A stretch of DNA of 64,000 bases from Cognatazoarcus sp050305135 (GTDB lineage: Bacteria > Pseudomonadota > Gammaproteobacteria > Burkholderiales > Rhodocyclaceae): the NCBI GenBank assembly GCA_050305135.1, contig JBNLET010000083.1, forward strand, positions 1-64,000. Direction: 5' to 3'. Below are positions 12,886-23,442 of this stretch, piece by piece. Under the pieces are notes generated by a model. That model worked only from the letters and a program-made list of their open reading frames with translations. It did not search any database and was not told where the DNA came from. The number at the start of each line of letters is the position of its first letter. The first letter of the stretch is position 1. Both the position numbers and the translations under genes were made by a program.

Positions 12886-13394
12886 GCCCTCGCCCGGTCG
12901 TCGCGGGCGGCCGGGCCGGACGCGGCATGCGAGCGGCTTGCCGCCGTCGCCGGCAATGCCTGCCTGACGCGCCGGCGATGGAACAGCAGACCGATGCCGC
13001 CGATGGCCAGCGCGGCCGAGGCGGCGAACGTCGGCACCGAGCCGTCCATCCGGCCGGCCAGTACGGCCTGGCTCGGGTCTTCCGGCAGGTAGGTGATGTC
13101 GATGTGCGTCGCCGCGCCGTCGCGGATGCGCCTGGCGAGCGACTTGTCGATGCCGATCGTGGCGTGCGCCTGCTTGCCGGCCTCGGGCCGGAAGACGACC
13201 CGGGCCCTGTGCTTTCTTTCGATGCCCAGCCGGGTCTGCCAGACCACCGTCTCGACCCGGGCCGAGGTGTTGACGCCGTGCTCCAGCAGGGCGGCGGCGT
13301 CCCGCTCGGCGTGGGCGCCGTATCCGGCGACGATCGCGGCCAGGATCAGAATGGGCGGCAGCAGCGCGTGCTTCAGCTTGGCGAAGAAATCCAT
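12765..13394 (-). CDS. DUF3592-type membrane protein with run-on C-terminus
   Basis: A 209-residue protein. ATG 13394 opens a membrane segment (ALLPPILILAAIVAGYGAH), then an extracytoplasmic beta-rich domain of DUF3592 type. That domain shows VNTSARVETVVWQTR, then ARVVFRPEAGK and ITYLPEDPSQAVLAGR, followed by a second membrane segment near 125-145. The DUF3592 core ends near residue 150. The remaining ~60 residues are Arg/Ser/Ala-rich and antisense to the MFS remnant, so the natural stop has probably been lost. Function unknown; such proteins are often envelope-associated. It lies 83 bases downstream of the Bax-inhibitor-like gene on the same strand. Confidence 0.7.
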   Translation of the reverse strand: MDFFAKLKHALLPPILILAAIVAGYGAHAERDAAALLEHGVNTSARVETVVWQTRLGIERKHRARVVFRPEAGKQAHATIGIDKSLARRIRDGAATHIDITYLPEDPSQAVLAGRMDGSVPTFAASAALAIGGIGLLFHRRRVRQALPATAASRSHAASGPAARDDRARAQWAAADGASARTGRLSRISAVSSRNSQPARQNRSLADSM

Positions 13395-13477
13395 CGGCGG
13401 GGCTCCAGCGGCGAATCGGGCTCGGACCAGGACCGCCGGCGCGCCGCGCGGCGACGGGCCAGAGGCCCCGGTGGGCA

Positions 13478-14179
13478 TCAGTCCCGGCCGGTCAGCTGCA
13501 TGATGAAGCGCAGCACGTACCACAGCAGCAGCATCACCGACGCGAACAGGTGGAGCGCGGCGCCGGCCGGACGATCGGTCGGGTAGTGGCGCAGGATCAT
13601 CGACGTGTCGTACAGGATGGCCCCGGCGGCGAACAGGATCATTGCGGCGGAAAACCAGATCCCGAGCGAGAAGCCCATCACCACGCCCAGCACGATCGCA
13701 CCCAGCGCGACCAGGCCGCCGACTTTCAGGAAGCTGCCGAGAAAGGAGAAATCGGTCTTGCAGGTGATGGCGGTCCAGCTGAGTCCGGCGACCAGCAGCA
13801 CCGTCACCAGCACGGCCGCCGAAATCGCTTCCGGCGCCACCACGCTGGCCAGCGCGAACAGCGGTGCAAACAGAATGGCGTCGGCCAGCACGTAGAGCCC
13901 GAGGCCGCCCAATTGCCCGCTGCGCGACTCGGCCTGGTCGGCGAATCGGGTGGCGATCCACGACACCACCATGAAGCCGCCCAGCAGTGCGAGCCAGCCG
14001 TAGCGGGCGCCGGCCAGCAGCGACAGGATGCGAAAGCCGATGCCGCTCTGGTGGGCCATCGTCGAGACGATCGCGAAGGCGGCGATCGCGCCGCAGAGGT
14101 GGAAGTAGGTGGCGCGGAGAAACTCGCGACGATCGAGTTCGTGGCCGTCGGCGGTGGCGACTTCGTATTCGAACTGCAT
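13478..14179 (-). CDS. Bax inhibitor-1 / YccA-like membrane protein
   Basis: A 233-residue integral membrane protein with about seven hydrophobic segments after a polar N-terminus of about 25 residues. The order and spacing match the Bax inhibitor-1 (UPF0005) family, including AAMILFAAGAILYDTSMIL near the sixth segment with its conserved Asp and the short C-terminal helix. Family members include Ca2+-leak channels and YccA, which modulates the FtsH protease; the role here is not shown. ATG 14179 is preferred over the upstream frame start because a GGGAG site precedes it. Transcription is on the minus strand, downstream of telA with a 162-base gap. Confidence 0.85.
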   Translation of the reverse strand: MQFEYEVATADGHELDRREFLRATYFHLCGAIAAFAIVSTMAHQSGIGFRILSLLAGARYGWLALLGGFMVVSWIATRFADQAESRSGQLGGLGLYVLADAILFAPLFALASVVAPEAISAAVLVTVLLVAGLSWTAITCKTDFSFLGSFLKVGGLVALGAIVLGVVMGFSLGIWFSAAMILFAAGAILYDTSMILRHYPTDRPAGAALHLFASVMLLLWYVLRFIMQLTGRD

Positions 14180-14341
14180 GGCTGGACTCCCGGGCGAATG
14201 ATGTCGGGAGCATATCAGCTTCGCGCCGCCGGGAGTAGACCAGATGCATGCCGCGCGATGCACCTGGCTGCGGGCCGTTTTCGAGTGCGGCCGGCGGTCG
14301 CGCGGCGCGCGACGGTGCCCCGCCGTACCCGGCCCGTGCCG

Positions 14342-15538
14342 TCAGTCGATGATCTCGATCGGGAAGTCCTTGGCCGCCTGCCCGGCGCCTTCCATGCGCT
14401 GGATGGTCTGCTCGGATTCGGCCGCCATGCGGTCCATCTCGAGGATGTTCTCGGCCATCTTCGGCAACGCCTCCTGGCGGTAGCGGGAGACGTCGTCGAG
14501 CGCCGCGCGGATGTCCTCGAACGACTTTCGCAGCACGTCCAGGTCGAGCATCGTGCCGGCCGCTTGCTTGTGGATCTCGGCGCCCTGGGTCTTCAGCCGC
14601 TCGGCCGTGCCGGCGATCAGGTTCTCGTTGGTCTTGGTCACCGCCTGCACTTTCTGCAGCACGATCTTCTGGTTGGCCAGCGCCAGCGCCAGCGTCACCG
14701 CCACCTGCAGCGCGCTGACGGTGACGTTCTGCGCCCGGTTCACGCCGCGGATCAGCTCCTTGTTGTTGCGCACGATCATCTCGATCGTCAGGAAACCCTG
14801 CTGGTTCACCAGCAACTGCTGCTGCAGGTCCTGGATGCGTTGGCGCAGCGGGAACAGCAGCTCCTCCTGGATGAACTTGGTGCGCGGGTCGTCGGACACC
14901 AGTTCGGTGGCGATGCGGTCCTGCAGCTTCGCGTCGATCAGCTCGCCGAGCTTCACGGCCTTTTCCAGCTTGTGCGAGAGCGCCCGCATGGCCTTCTGGT
15001 CGTCGGCCAGCGTGATGTTGTCGCGCTTCAGCTGGTCCTGCCCCTGTTTGAGCGAGTTCATCACCGCCTCGATCACCGTCTCGGCCGCCTCGTACTGGCT
15101 GAAGTAGCGCTTCAGCGGCGTGCCGATGCCGGGGATGTGGCCCAGCGCGCGCGAGAACCAGCCGGCCTCCAGGTCGAACTTGGCCGGGTCGAGCGCCTCG
15201 ACCTGGACCTTCAGGTCCACCAGTGCGTTGGCCACCTGGCCGCCGTCGCTGCTCTGGTCGGCGAGCTGCTTGATCGGCTGCTTCAGCATCTGGCTGCGGC
15301 GCGCCGCATCCTTCTGCAGCTCGATGCCCATCGTCTCGACGGCGGCCTTGGCGGTGGCCTGGCCGTCGTGGTCGTCGGCCGGAATGTTCATCATGCGCCC
15401 GACCAGCGCCTCGGCCTGGGCGTCCAGGTCGGCGTCGGTGGCCGGATCGGCATGGATCCGGGCCGGATCCGCGAGCTGCAATTCCTTGCGCAGTTGCTCC
15501 TTGTCGGCAAAGACCAGGGTCTGGGTGTCGCTGCTCAT
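14342..15538 (-). CDS. telA: TelA-family toxic-anion resistance protein
   Basis: A 398-residue soluble, mostly helical protein matching the TelA/KlaA family along its whole length. Recognisable parts are GWFSRALGHIPGIGTPLKRY, the long coiled-coil centre (LFPLRQRIQDLQQQLLVNQQ) and the ALQVAVTLALALANQKIVLQ segment. Family members are linked to tellurite and other chemical stress resistance, but the biochemical action is unknown. It is divergent from the AAA ATPase gene, with starts 126 bases apart. The neighbouring AAA, coiled-coil and VWA genes on the other strand make the TelA-plus-VWA context expected of stress-response clusters. Start ATG 15538 is preceded by an AGGAG-like site. Confidence 0.92.
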   Translation of the reverse strand: MSSDTQTLVFADKEQLRKELQLADPARIHADPATDADLDAQAEALVGRMMNIPADDHDGQATAKAAVETMGIELQKDAARRSQMLKQPIKQLADQSSDGGQVANALVDLKVQVEALDPAKFDLEAGWFSRALGHIPGIGTPLKRYFSQYEAAETVIEAVMNSLKQGQDQLKRDNITLADDQKAMRALSHKLEKAVKLGELIDAKLQDRIATELVSDDPRTKFIQEELLFPLRQRIQDLQQQLLVNQQGFLTIEMIVRNNKELIRGVNRAQNVTVSALQVAVTLALALANQKIVLQKVQAVTKTNENLIAGTAERLKTQGAEIHKQAAGTMLDLDVLRKSFEDIRAALDDVSRYRQEALPKMAENILEMDRMAAESEQTIQRMEGAGQAAKDFPIEIID

Positions 15539-15664
15539 GGGCTCTCCTGATGCGTGCGTGGGCTGTCAGGTGCGCAGCATACCCCGGCTGCCTGCGTGGC
15601 CGCACTGGCGGGCGCCGTCCGGGGCGACGATAATGGCCCGCGCCATCCTCGCCGGACCCTGCCA

Positions 15665-17137
<1,473 letters not shown>

Positions 17138-17196
17138 CCCTGTCGCGGCTTTGCGCTAACATCCGGCCAGACCGCATCGAGAGGAACGATCCCATC

Positions 17197-17970
17197 ATGT
17201 TGCAACGCCGGGCACTTGCCGCGCTGGCATCCCGCCCCTCGAGCTGGCTGGTGCTCGCGCTGTGCGGCGCGGCGCCGTGGCTGTTCCACGACTGGTTCCG
17301 GCCCGGCCTGGCGATGACCGCCGCCGCGGTCGCGCTGGCCGTGGCGCTGCTGGCGCTGTGGCCGCTGCTGCTGATGCGCGATCCGGCCTTCATCGCGGGC
17401 CTGATGCCTGCCCCGGGCGAAATCGGTGCCGGCGGCGAGGCCCGGGTGCGCAAGCTGGAGGCCGACCTGGACCGCCTCGGCTCAGAGCAGGGCGTCGCGC
17501 AGCTGCGCCTGCTGCGGCAGAAGCTCGATCGGCTGGTGGAGGTGCTGCGCCACCGCCTCGACGAGGGCGAGGTCACCTACGGGCGCTACCTCGGCACCGC
17601 CGAGCAGGTCTATCTGGCGGCCGTCGACAACCTGAACGAGGTGGTGGTGACGCTGACCAGTCTGTCCGGCATGGACGAGTCCTACCTGGACCAGCGGGTG
17701 GCCGACATCGAACGCGACGGCGTCACCGAGAAGGAGCGCGGCGAGCTGGAAACCATCGACCGGCGCCGCGCCGTGCTGCAGCAGCAGCGCGACAAGCTGG
17801 AAGATCTGCTGGCCGAGAACGAACGGGCGCTGGAAGTGCTCGACAATACTTCGGCGGCACTGGCCGAAACCCGTACCCGCGGCGGACACGCGGCGCTGTC
17901 GGCCGAGGACGCGATCCGCGAGCTGGAAGCGCTGGCCGGCCGCACCGGACGCTACGCCTCCGGCCGATGA
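17197..17970 (+). CDS. Membrane-anchored coiled-coil protein, unknown
   Basis: A 257-residue protein with two hydrophobic segments near the N-terminus (about 15-35 and 40-66). A cytoplasmic helical region (about 85-245) with heptad-like pattern follows, for example VRKLEADLDRLGSEQ and RRRAVLQQQRDKLEDLLAEN. I do not recognise a named domain; its place between the AAA ATPase and the VWA gene recalls XpaC-type proteins found next to TelA, but similarity is not clear by eye. ATG 17197 has a GAGAGG site. Its stop overlaps a possible upstream start of the VWA gene (ATGA at 17967-17970), so the genes are co-transcribed. Confidence 0.75.
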   Translation: MLQRRALAALASRPSSWLVLALCGAAPWLFHDWFRPGLAMTAAAVALAVALLALWPLLLMRDPAFIAGLMPAPGEIGAGGEARVRKLEADLDRLGSEQGVAQLRLLRQKLDRLVEVLRHRLDEGEVTYGRYLGTAEQVYLAAVDNLNEVVVTLTSLSGMDESYLDQRVADIERDGVTEKERGELETIDRRRAVLQQQRDKLEDLLAENERALEVLDNTSAALAETRTRGGHAALSAEDAIRELEALAGRTGRYASGR

Positions 17971-18029
17971 GCCGCAAACGCAACAGCAAAGCCGCCGCGC
18001 CGGGCCGTGCGGCTGGAAGAGGAGAAACG

Positions 18030-19778
18030 ATGGCGAGCAAAAAACCGTCCCGCGGGCGTGGATTCTTCATGTTCGTGGTCTTCGTGGTGATCGGGATCGC
18101 CGTCTTCAGCCAGTTTTTCGGCACCGAATCGCTGCTGCCGTCCGGACCGGATACCTCGGCCCATGGTCGCGCCATGCGCTACGACGACGCGGTCGAGGCG
18201 GTGCGCGGGATGCGCAACCAGGTGGATTGGCACGAGGACATCGTCACCGATCGGGCGCGCATCGAACTGGGCGCCGGCGCCGACCTGAAGAAGAGCCTGC
18301 CTGCCATCGACACCTTCCCGCTGGTGGTGCTGCCCGCCGCCGGCCGTTCCGCCGCGGTGGCGGAGATCTTCGTGTCGACCGAGAAGTCCGGCAGCGGCAC
18401 CGACGGCTGGATGGTGCGAGTGGCGGAGGACTTCAACAACGCCAACCTGCGCCTGAAGAGCGGGCGCCCGGCGCAGGTGGCGATCCGCAAGATCGCCTCC
18501 GGCACCGGCCACGACTTCATCGCCTCGCGCAAATACGTGCCGCAGGGCTTTTCGCCGTCCAACGAGCTGTGGGTGTCGATGGTCGAGGCCGAGGGCGTGC
18601 CGGTCGAGCGCATCGCCGACAGCACCGTCGGCAACGTCGCCGGCATCGTCATGAAGCAGTCGGTGGCCGCCCGGCTGCGCGAGAAGTACGGCCGCATCGA
18701 CGTGCCGACGCTGGTGGATGCGGTGGTGCAGGGCAGCCTGGTGATGGGCTACACCAACCCCTTCGCCAGCAGTACCGGGCTCAATTTCCTCGTCACGGTG
18801 CTGAACCGCTTCAGCGACGGCAAGCCCGAGGCGATGCTGTCGCCGGCCGTGGTGAGCGCGTTCGAGAGTTTCCAGAAGGGCGTCCCGTTCGTCGCGCTGA
18901 CCACGCTGCAGATGCGCGAATCGGTCGAGAAGAACGGTTCGCTGGACGCCTTCGTGATGGAGTACCAGACCTACGTGCAGACGCCGACGCTGCAGTCCGG
19001 CTACGAGTTCATCCCGTTCGGCGTGCGCCACGACAATCCGCTGGTGGGCCTCGGCCGGCTCGACGCCGATCAGCGCGAGACGCTGCAGATGCTGGCCGAG
19101 TTCGGCCGGCAGCAGCGCTACCGCAAGATCGCGCGCGACTACGGCTTCGATCCGAAGATCGACTACGCGTCCGCCTACCCGGTGCCGAAGGGCGACGTGC
19201 TGGTGCAGGCACAGCGGCTGTGGAAGGAGAAGAAGGACGCCGGCCGGCCGATCGCCGCGGTGTTCGTCTGCGACGTCAGCGGCTCGATGCGCGGCGTGCG
19301 CCTGGCACAGCTGAAGAAGGCGCTGCTGGGCGGCTCCGAGTTCATCAGCCCGAGCAACTCGATCGGCCTGGTGGTGTTCAACCACCAGGTCACGACGGTG
19401 CTGCCGGTGCGCCCCTTCGATCTGTCGCAGAAGGCCTCGTTCCATGCCGCCGTCAAGCGCATGGAGGCCGACGGCAATACCGCCATGTACGACGGCGTGG
19501 TGGTCGGGCTCAACATGCTGCTCGACGAGAAGACGCGCAATCCCGGCATCAAGCCGGTGCTGTTCGTGCTGACCGACGGCGACACCAACCGCGGCTTCGA
19601 TTACGACGCCAGCGCCGAGATCTTCGAAGGCCTCGGCATCCCGATCTACACGATCGGCTACGAAGCCAAGATCGATCAGTTGAAGCGCCTCTCCTCGCTG
19701 GTCGAGGCGGCCAGCCTGAATGCCGGCGAGGGCGAGATCGAATACAAGATCGGCGCGCTGCTGAACGCGGAGATGTGA
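18030..19778 (+). CDS. VWA protein with solute-binding-like N-terminal half
   Basis: A 582-residue protein with an N-terminal membrane anchor (FFMFVVFVVIGIAVF). Residues about 60-390 resemble type-2 periplasmic binding proteins, and a C-terminal von Willebrand A domain spans about 405-570. The metal-ion site DVSGS starts at Asp415, and supporting residues appear in NTAMYDG and LTDGDTNRG. The VWA domain is probably periplasmic and adhesive, binding a partner through Mg2+. ATG 18030 has a GAAGAGGAG site; an alternative ATG at 17967 overlaps the previous stop and would add 21 residues. Substrate-binding-plus-VWA fusions are known, but their ligands are mostly undefined. It is followed five bases later by a short VWA-like protein. 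Confidence 0.88.
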   Translation: MASKKPSRGRGFFMFVVFVVIGIAVFSQFFGTESLLPSGPDTSAHGRAMRYDDAVEAVRGMRNQVDWHEDIVTDRARIELGAGADLKKSLPAIDTFPLVVLPAAGRSAAVAEIFVSTEKSGSGTDGWMVRVAEDFNNANLRLKSGRPAQVAIRKIASGTGHDFIASRKYVPQGFSPSNELWVSMVEAEGVPVERIADSTVGNVAGIVMKQSVAARLREKYGRIDVPTLVDAVVQGSLVMGYTNPFASSTGLNFLVTVLNRFSDGKPEAMLSPAVVSAFESFQKGVPFVALTTLQMRESVEKNGSLDAFVMEYQTYVQTPTLQSGYEFIPFGVRHDNPLVGLGRLDADQRETLQMLAEFGRQQRYRKIARDYGFDPKIDYASAYPVPKGDVLVQAQRLWKEKKDAGRPIAAVFVCDVSGSMRGVRLAQLKKALLGGSEFISPSNSIGLVVFNHQVTTVLPVRPFDLSQKASFHAAVKRMEADGNTAMYDGVVVGLNMLLDEKTRNPGIKPVLFVLTDGDTNRGFDYDASAEIFEGLGIPIYTIGYEAKIDQLKRLSSLVEAASLNAGEGEIEYKIGALLNAEM

Positions 19779-19782
19779 GCGC

Positions 19783-20187
19783 ATGAGCCCGCTGCTGCGC
19801 TGGCTGCTGGCCGCGGTCGCCTCGTTCGGGGCACTCGCCGGCGGCTACCATTTCTATCTGCTGCAGCATCCGCACAAGGTGCTGGTGCTGCTCGACACCT
19901 CGTTCGCGATGCGCGACGCGCTGCCGCGCGTGCCGGGGCTGCTGCGCGGCCTGCAGGGGCGGCGCTACACGGTGTATGCGCTGGAAACCGACAAGGCGCC
20001 GGTGCATGGCTTCGCCGACCGCCTGAAGCTCGGCCGCGTCGACGCCTACGCGCCGCGCAGGCTGTCCGCGCTGGCCGAGCGCGCCGCCGTCGCGCCGTTC
20101 GACCAGGCCGACGAGGTGATCGTCGTCAGCAACGCGCCGGCCGGGGAATTGCAGCTACCGTCGGGCTGGCGCGTGGTTTCGCCCTGA
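19783..20187 (+). CDS. Short membrane-anchored protein with VWA-like core
   Basis: A 134-residue protein. One N-terminal membrane segment (LLRWLLAAVASFGALAGGY) is followed by VLVLLDTSFAM, which looks like a VWA metal-site start in which DxSGS has become DTSFA. The rest has alternating beta/alpha character (YTVYALETDKAP, ADEVIVVSNAP). It may be a degenerate VWA domain. It starts five bases after the large VWA gene ends, so it is the last gene of that cluster or is co-transcribed with the glutaminase 26 bases on. No family name can be given. Confidence 0.7.
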   Translation: MSPLLRWLLAAVASFGALAGGYHFYLLQHPHKVLVLLDTSFAMRDALPRVPGLLRGLQGRRYTVYALETDKAPVHGFADRLKLGRVDAYAPRRLSALAERAAVAPFDQADEVIVVSNAPAGELQLPSGWRVVSP

Positions 20188-20213
20188 GTCCGCCACTGCG
20201 GGAGCGACGCGCC

Positions 20214-21125
20214 ATGGATTTCCAGCCGATCCTCGATGAGATCGCCGCCACGCTGGCGCCCGAGCGCGGCAGCGGGCGGGTGGCAACCTACATTCCGGCC
20301 TTGGCGCGGGTCGATCCGCAGCACTTCGGCATCGCGCTGCGCACCGGCGACGGTCGCGAATACGCGGCCGCCGACGCCGACACCCGCTTCTCGATCCAGA
20401 GCATCTCGAAGGTGTTCACGCTGGCGCTGGCGATGGGCCGCGTCGGCGACGCGCTGTGGACGCGCATCGGCCGCGAGCCGTCCGGCAACCCGTTCAATTC
20501 GCTGGTGCAACTGGAGTGGGAGCAGGGGGTGCCGCGCAACCCCTTCATCAACGCCGGCGCGATCGCGGTGGCCGATCGGCTGGTGAGCAGCGGCGCCGAT
20601 GCGCGCGGCGAGCTGCTGGCGCTGCTCTCCAGCCTGTGCGGCGAGGCGGTGACGTTCGACGAGGAGGTGGCGGCCTCCGAGGCGGCGACCGGTTTCCGCA
20701 ACGTCGCGCTGGCGAACTTCATGCGTAGCTTCGGCAAGCTCGACAACGAGGTCGGTGCGGTGCTCGACCTGTATTTCCACCAGTGCTCGGCGGCCATGAG
20801 CTGCCGCCAGCTGGCCCGCGCGGTCGGTTTCCTGTGCCGCGACGGCGCCCATCCGCTCGATGCCGGCCCGGTCGTCACACCGCCCCAGGCGCGGCGCCTG
20901 AACGCGCTGATGCTGACCTGCGGTACCTACGACGCGGCCGGCGAGTTCGCCTTCCGCATCGGCCTGCCGTGCAAGAGCGGCGTCGGCGGCGGCATCGTCG
21001 CGGTATTGCCCGACCGGTTGAGCCTGTGCGTGTGGTCGCCGGGGCTGGACGAGACCGGCAATTCGCTGCTCGGCATGAAAGCGCTGGAACTGTTCGTCGC
21101 GCGCACCGGCCTGTCGGTGTTCTGA
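20214..21125 (+). CDS. glsA: Glutaminase
   Basis: A 303-residue glutaminase (L-glutamine + water to L-glutamate + ammonia) of the serine-dependent beta-lactamase-like fold, near the usual length of ~308. The SxxK catalytic pair is Ser63/Lys66 in SISKVFTLALA. Other family marks are PFINAGAIAVAD, CGTYDAAGEFA and KSGVGGGIVAV near the end. The protein is cytoplasmic. It makes glutamate and ammonia, and in enteric bacteria such an enzyme supports acid resistance. A GGGAGCG site precedes ATG 20214. It is not clearly tied to the VWA cluster by function. The downstream AAA ATPase is convergent, with stops nine bases apart. Confidence 0.95.
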   Translation: MDFQPILDEIAATLAPERGSGRVATYIPALARVDPQHFGIALRTGDGREYAAADADTRFSIQSISKVFTLALAMGRVGDALWTRIGREPSGNPFNSLVQLEWEQGVPRNPFINAGAIAVADRLVSSGADARGELLALLSSLCGEAVTFDEEVAASEAATGFRNVALANFMRSFGKLDNEVGAVLDLYFHQCSAAMSCRQLARAVGFLCRDGAHPLDAGPVVTPPQARRLNALMLTCGTYDAAGEFAFRIGLPCKSGVGGGIVAVLPDRLSLCVWSPGLDETGNSLLGMKALELFVARTGLSVF

Positions 21126-21134
21126 GCTTCGGCG

Positions 21135-22295
21135 CTACCTGGCCGGCCACGCCCAGTGCTGCGCGGGCGCCGCGCCGTCTTCGATCACGGTCGAACCGAA
21201 GCGCTTGTGCAGCAGCAGCGAATTGCAGCCCGCCTCGCCTTCCAGGCTGGCGACCAGCCGGCTGGCGTGGGTGACGACGACGATCTGGCTGTGGCGTGCG
21301 GCTTCACCGATCAGGCGGCCGAGGGCCGGCAGCAGGTCCGGGTGCAGGCTGGTTTCGGGCTCGTTCAGCACCATCAGCGACGGCGGGCGCGGTGTCAGCA
21401 GCGCGGCGATCCAGAGCAGGTAGCGCAGCGTGCCGTCGGACAGCTCGGCCGCCCGCAGCGGGCGCAGCAGGCCGTGCTGCTGCATCTCGAGCGCGAAGCG
21501 CCCGTCGGCCTGGCGGATGTCGACCCGGGCGCCGGGAAAAGCATCCTCGACCGCCCGATCGAAGGCCTCGGGGTCGCCGATCTCGCGGATCGTCTGTACC
21601 GCGGCGGCTAGGTCGGCGCCGTCGTGGCCGAGCACCGGGGTGTGGGTGCCGACCTGCGGCTGGCGGGCCGGCGCCTCGGCGTCGCTGCGGAAGTGGTCGT
21701 AGAAGCGCCAGCCGCGGATGCACTCGCGCAACTGCAGCAGCTCGGGCGCGTTCTTCGGGTCGGCGCAACTCGCCATCATGCTGTCGAAGCCCGCCAGCTG
21801 CGAGGCGACGGTGCGCCAGCCGTCGTCGTCGTCGCGCACCTGCACCAGCGGGCCGCGGCGCTCCACCAGCACGCTGGCCGGGCGCAGCCGCGGGGCGGCC
21901 CAGATGCACTCGCGCTTGATCACCGGATCGAGCGTGAAGGCCGAGCTGCTGGGCTGCGGCAGGCCCAGCTCGATCGCGTAGCCGTAGTCCTCGCCGGCGA
22001 AGCCGAGCTTCAGCGCCACCGGCTGCTTGCGCCGGGTGCCCTGCAGCGGGTGGCGGCCCTGCAGCACCGAGCGGGCGATCTGCTCCGGGCCGGCCCACAG
22101 CGTCGAGGGCAGGCCGCCCTCGCGCGCCAGCGACGGGATCAGGTCGCCGCGCGCCGCGTCGGCCAGCAGCCGCAGCGCGCGATAGAGGCTGGACTTGCCG
22201 CTGCCGTTGGCGCCGGTTACGACGTTCAGCGCCGTCAGCGGCAGCGCCAGCTCGCGCAGCGAGCGATAGCCCGCGACGGCCAGCGTCGTCAGCAC
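21135..22295 (-). CDS. AAA ATPase of the RecF/ABC-like predicted-ATPase family
   Basis: A 386-residue single-domain ABC-type ATPase resembling COG4637. Walker A is TGANGSGKSSLYRAL near residue 30. A long insert with an EC-rich region (RECIWAAP) separates it from a signature-like ELSDGTLRYLLWIAALL. Walker B follows as SLMVLNEPETSLHPDLLPAL, and the switch His as VVTHASRLV. Proteins of this type occur singly or in defence and repair loci; no nuclease partner is visible here. It starts 19 bases after the stop of the NfsA-like gene on the same strand, so the two are probably co-transcribed. Function beyond ATP hydrolysis cannot be told. Confidence 0.88.
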   Translation of the reverse strand: MLTTLAVAGYRSLRELALPLTALNVVTGANGSGKSSLYRALRLLADAARGDLIPSLAREGGLPSTLWAGPEQIARSVLQGRHPLQGTRRKQPVALKLGFAGEDYGYAIELGLPQPSSSAFTLDPVIKRECIWAAPRLRPASVLVERRGPLVQVRDDDDGWRTVASQLAGFDSMMASCADPKNAPELLQLRECIRGWRFYDHFRSDAEAPARQPQVGTHTPVLGHDGADLAAAVQTIREIGDPEAFDRAVEDAFPGARVDIRQADGRFALEMQQHGLLRPLRAAELSDGTLRYLLWIAALLTPRPPSLMVLNEPETSLHPDLLPALGRLIGEAARHSQIVVVTHASRLVASLEGEAGCNSLLLHKRFGSTVIEDGAAPAQHWAWPAR

Positions 22296-22314
22296 CGGCG
22301 GGTCCGGCCGCGCC

Positions 22315-23136
22315 TCACTTCAGCGCGAAGCCCAGATTGCGCAGCGCCTCCACCAGCCGATCGCGGCCGGAGAGGGATTCCGGCCCGGCCACCCGCTTGG
22401 ACGAGTGCACCGACCAACTGCCGCGCACGTTCATGTTCTGGCTGTCGTAGAAGCGCGCCATGGCCTGGTCGTAGTCGGCCAGCGGTGCGTCCTGCTGTTC
22501 GAGCGAATAGTTCTCGTGGTGCAGCACCACCGGCTGGGCCGGGCGGGGCTTGACCGACGCCGGCTTCGATTCGTCGGCGTAGCCGACACACATGCCGAAC
22601 ACCGCGAACACCCGCGGCGGCAGTGCGAGGATGCGGGCGACCTCCTCGGGGCGGTTGCGCATGCCACCGATATAGACCAGCGACAGTCCCAGCGACTGGG
22701 CCGCTACCGCAGCGTTCTGGGCCGCCAGCGCGGCGTCGATGACGCCGACCAGGAACATCTCGGTGTAGTCGAGGGCCTCGTCCGTTCGCTCGCAGCGCTG
22801 GGCAACCCGATGCAGCCGGGCGAGATCGGCCAGCCACACCAGTTGCAAGGGCGCTTCGCGCACGTGTGCCTGCCCGCCGGCGCATTCGGCGAGCGCGGCT
22901 TTCTTGTCCGGATCGCGCACTGCGACCACGCTCCAGGCGTGGAGGTTCGACGAGCTGGCGGCAGATTGGGCGGCGGCGACGATCGCCGCAATCTGGTCGT
23001 CGCTGACCGGGTCGGGCTTGTAGGCCCGCACTGAGCGGTGGCTCAGCAGGTGTTCGATGACGTCCGAGGTGGCTTGCGGTATGCGTGCCGCGGTGTCGCC
23101 GTAGCGGCGCTGAAAGCGGGATTTGAAGTCACTCAT
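22315..23136 (-). CDS. NfsA/FRP-type NAD(P)H-dependent nitroreductase
   Basis: A 273-residue FMN flavoprotein of the nitroreductase superfamily. It has the NfsA layout: HRSVRAYKPDPVSDDQI near the N-terminus for FMN phosphate binding, SAASSSNLHAWS, then the IDAALAAQNAAVAAQSLGL helix and the SLVYIGGMRNRPEEV loop. A C-terminal extension contributes to cofactor specificity. Such enzymes reduce nitroaromatics, quinones or free flavin. ATG 23136 is preferred because AGGA lies five bases upstream and the N-terminus matches the family; the longer frame adds a basic, low-complexity stretch. Confidence 0.88.
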   Translation of the reverse strand: MSDFKSRFQRRYGDTAARIPQATSDVIEHLLSHRSVRAYKPDPVSDDQIAAIVAAAQSAASSSNLHAWSVVAVRDPDKKAALAECAGGQAHVREAPLQLVWLADLARLHRVAQRCERTDEALDYTEMFLVGVIDAALAAQNAAVAAQSLGLSLVYIGGMRNRPEEVARILALPPRVFAVFGMCVGYADESKPASVKPRPAQPVVLHHENYSLEQQDAPLADYDQAMARFYDSQNMNVRGSWSVHSSKRVAGPESLSGRDRLVEALRNLGFALK

Positions 23137-23442
23137 GGGAATCCTGATCGAGGCGTACGGCATGATTCTAGCGATCCCGCGACTCGCTTGCAGGCCGCTT
23201 TCACGGCGATCCCCAGCGGTAGCGGGAACGGCGCAAAGCGCCCGACGGGCCCGCTGGGGCGATGCCTCGTCCGGTGGCCCCGTCCTGCGAACGGCCACGG
23301 CTGGCCGGGCCCGGTTCAAGTGTTCGTTCCCGTATCCGATATATCGAACGATGTAGCGGTTGCTCCCCTGCCAATGCTCGCGCAAGTGCGGCAGGCGGGG
23401 GCGGATTCATGCTCGGAAGTGTTCGCCGGGAGAAAATGCGAC
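23137..23442. other. Intergenic gap between divergent nfsA-like and chemoreceptor genes
   Basis: About 306 bases without a gene I can support. A 10-base perfect palindrome CGATATATCG lies at 23337-23346, about 100 bases before the chemoreceptor start. It is flanked by GTTCG at about 23322 and CGAAC at 23345. It could mark an operator or a promoter region. Short open frames here have no coding character. Confidence 0.5.

Noticed and set aside
12765..15605. 946-codon minus-strand frame across three genes
   Set aside because: Only the DUF3592 segment from 13394 is protein-like; the rest is out of frame with BI-1 and TelA.
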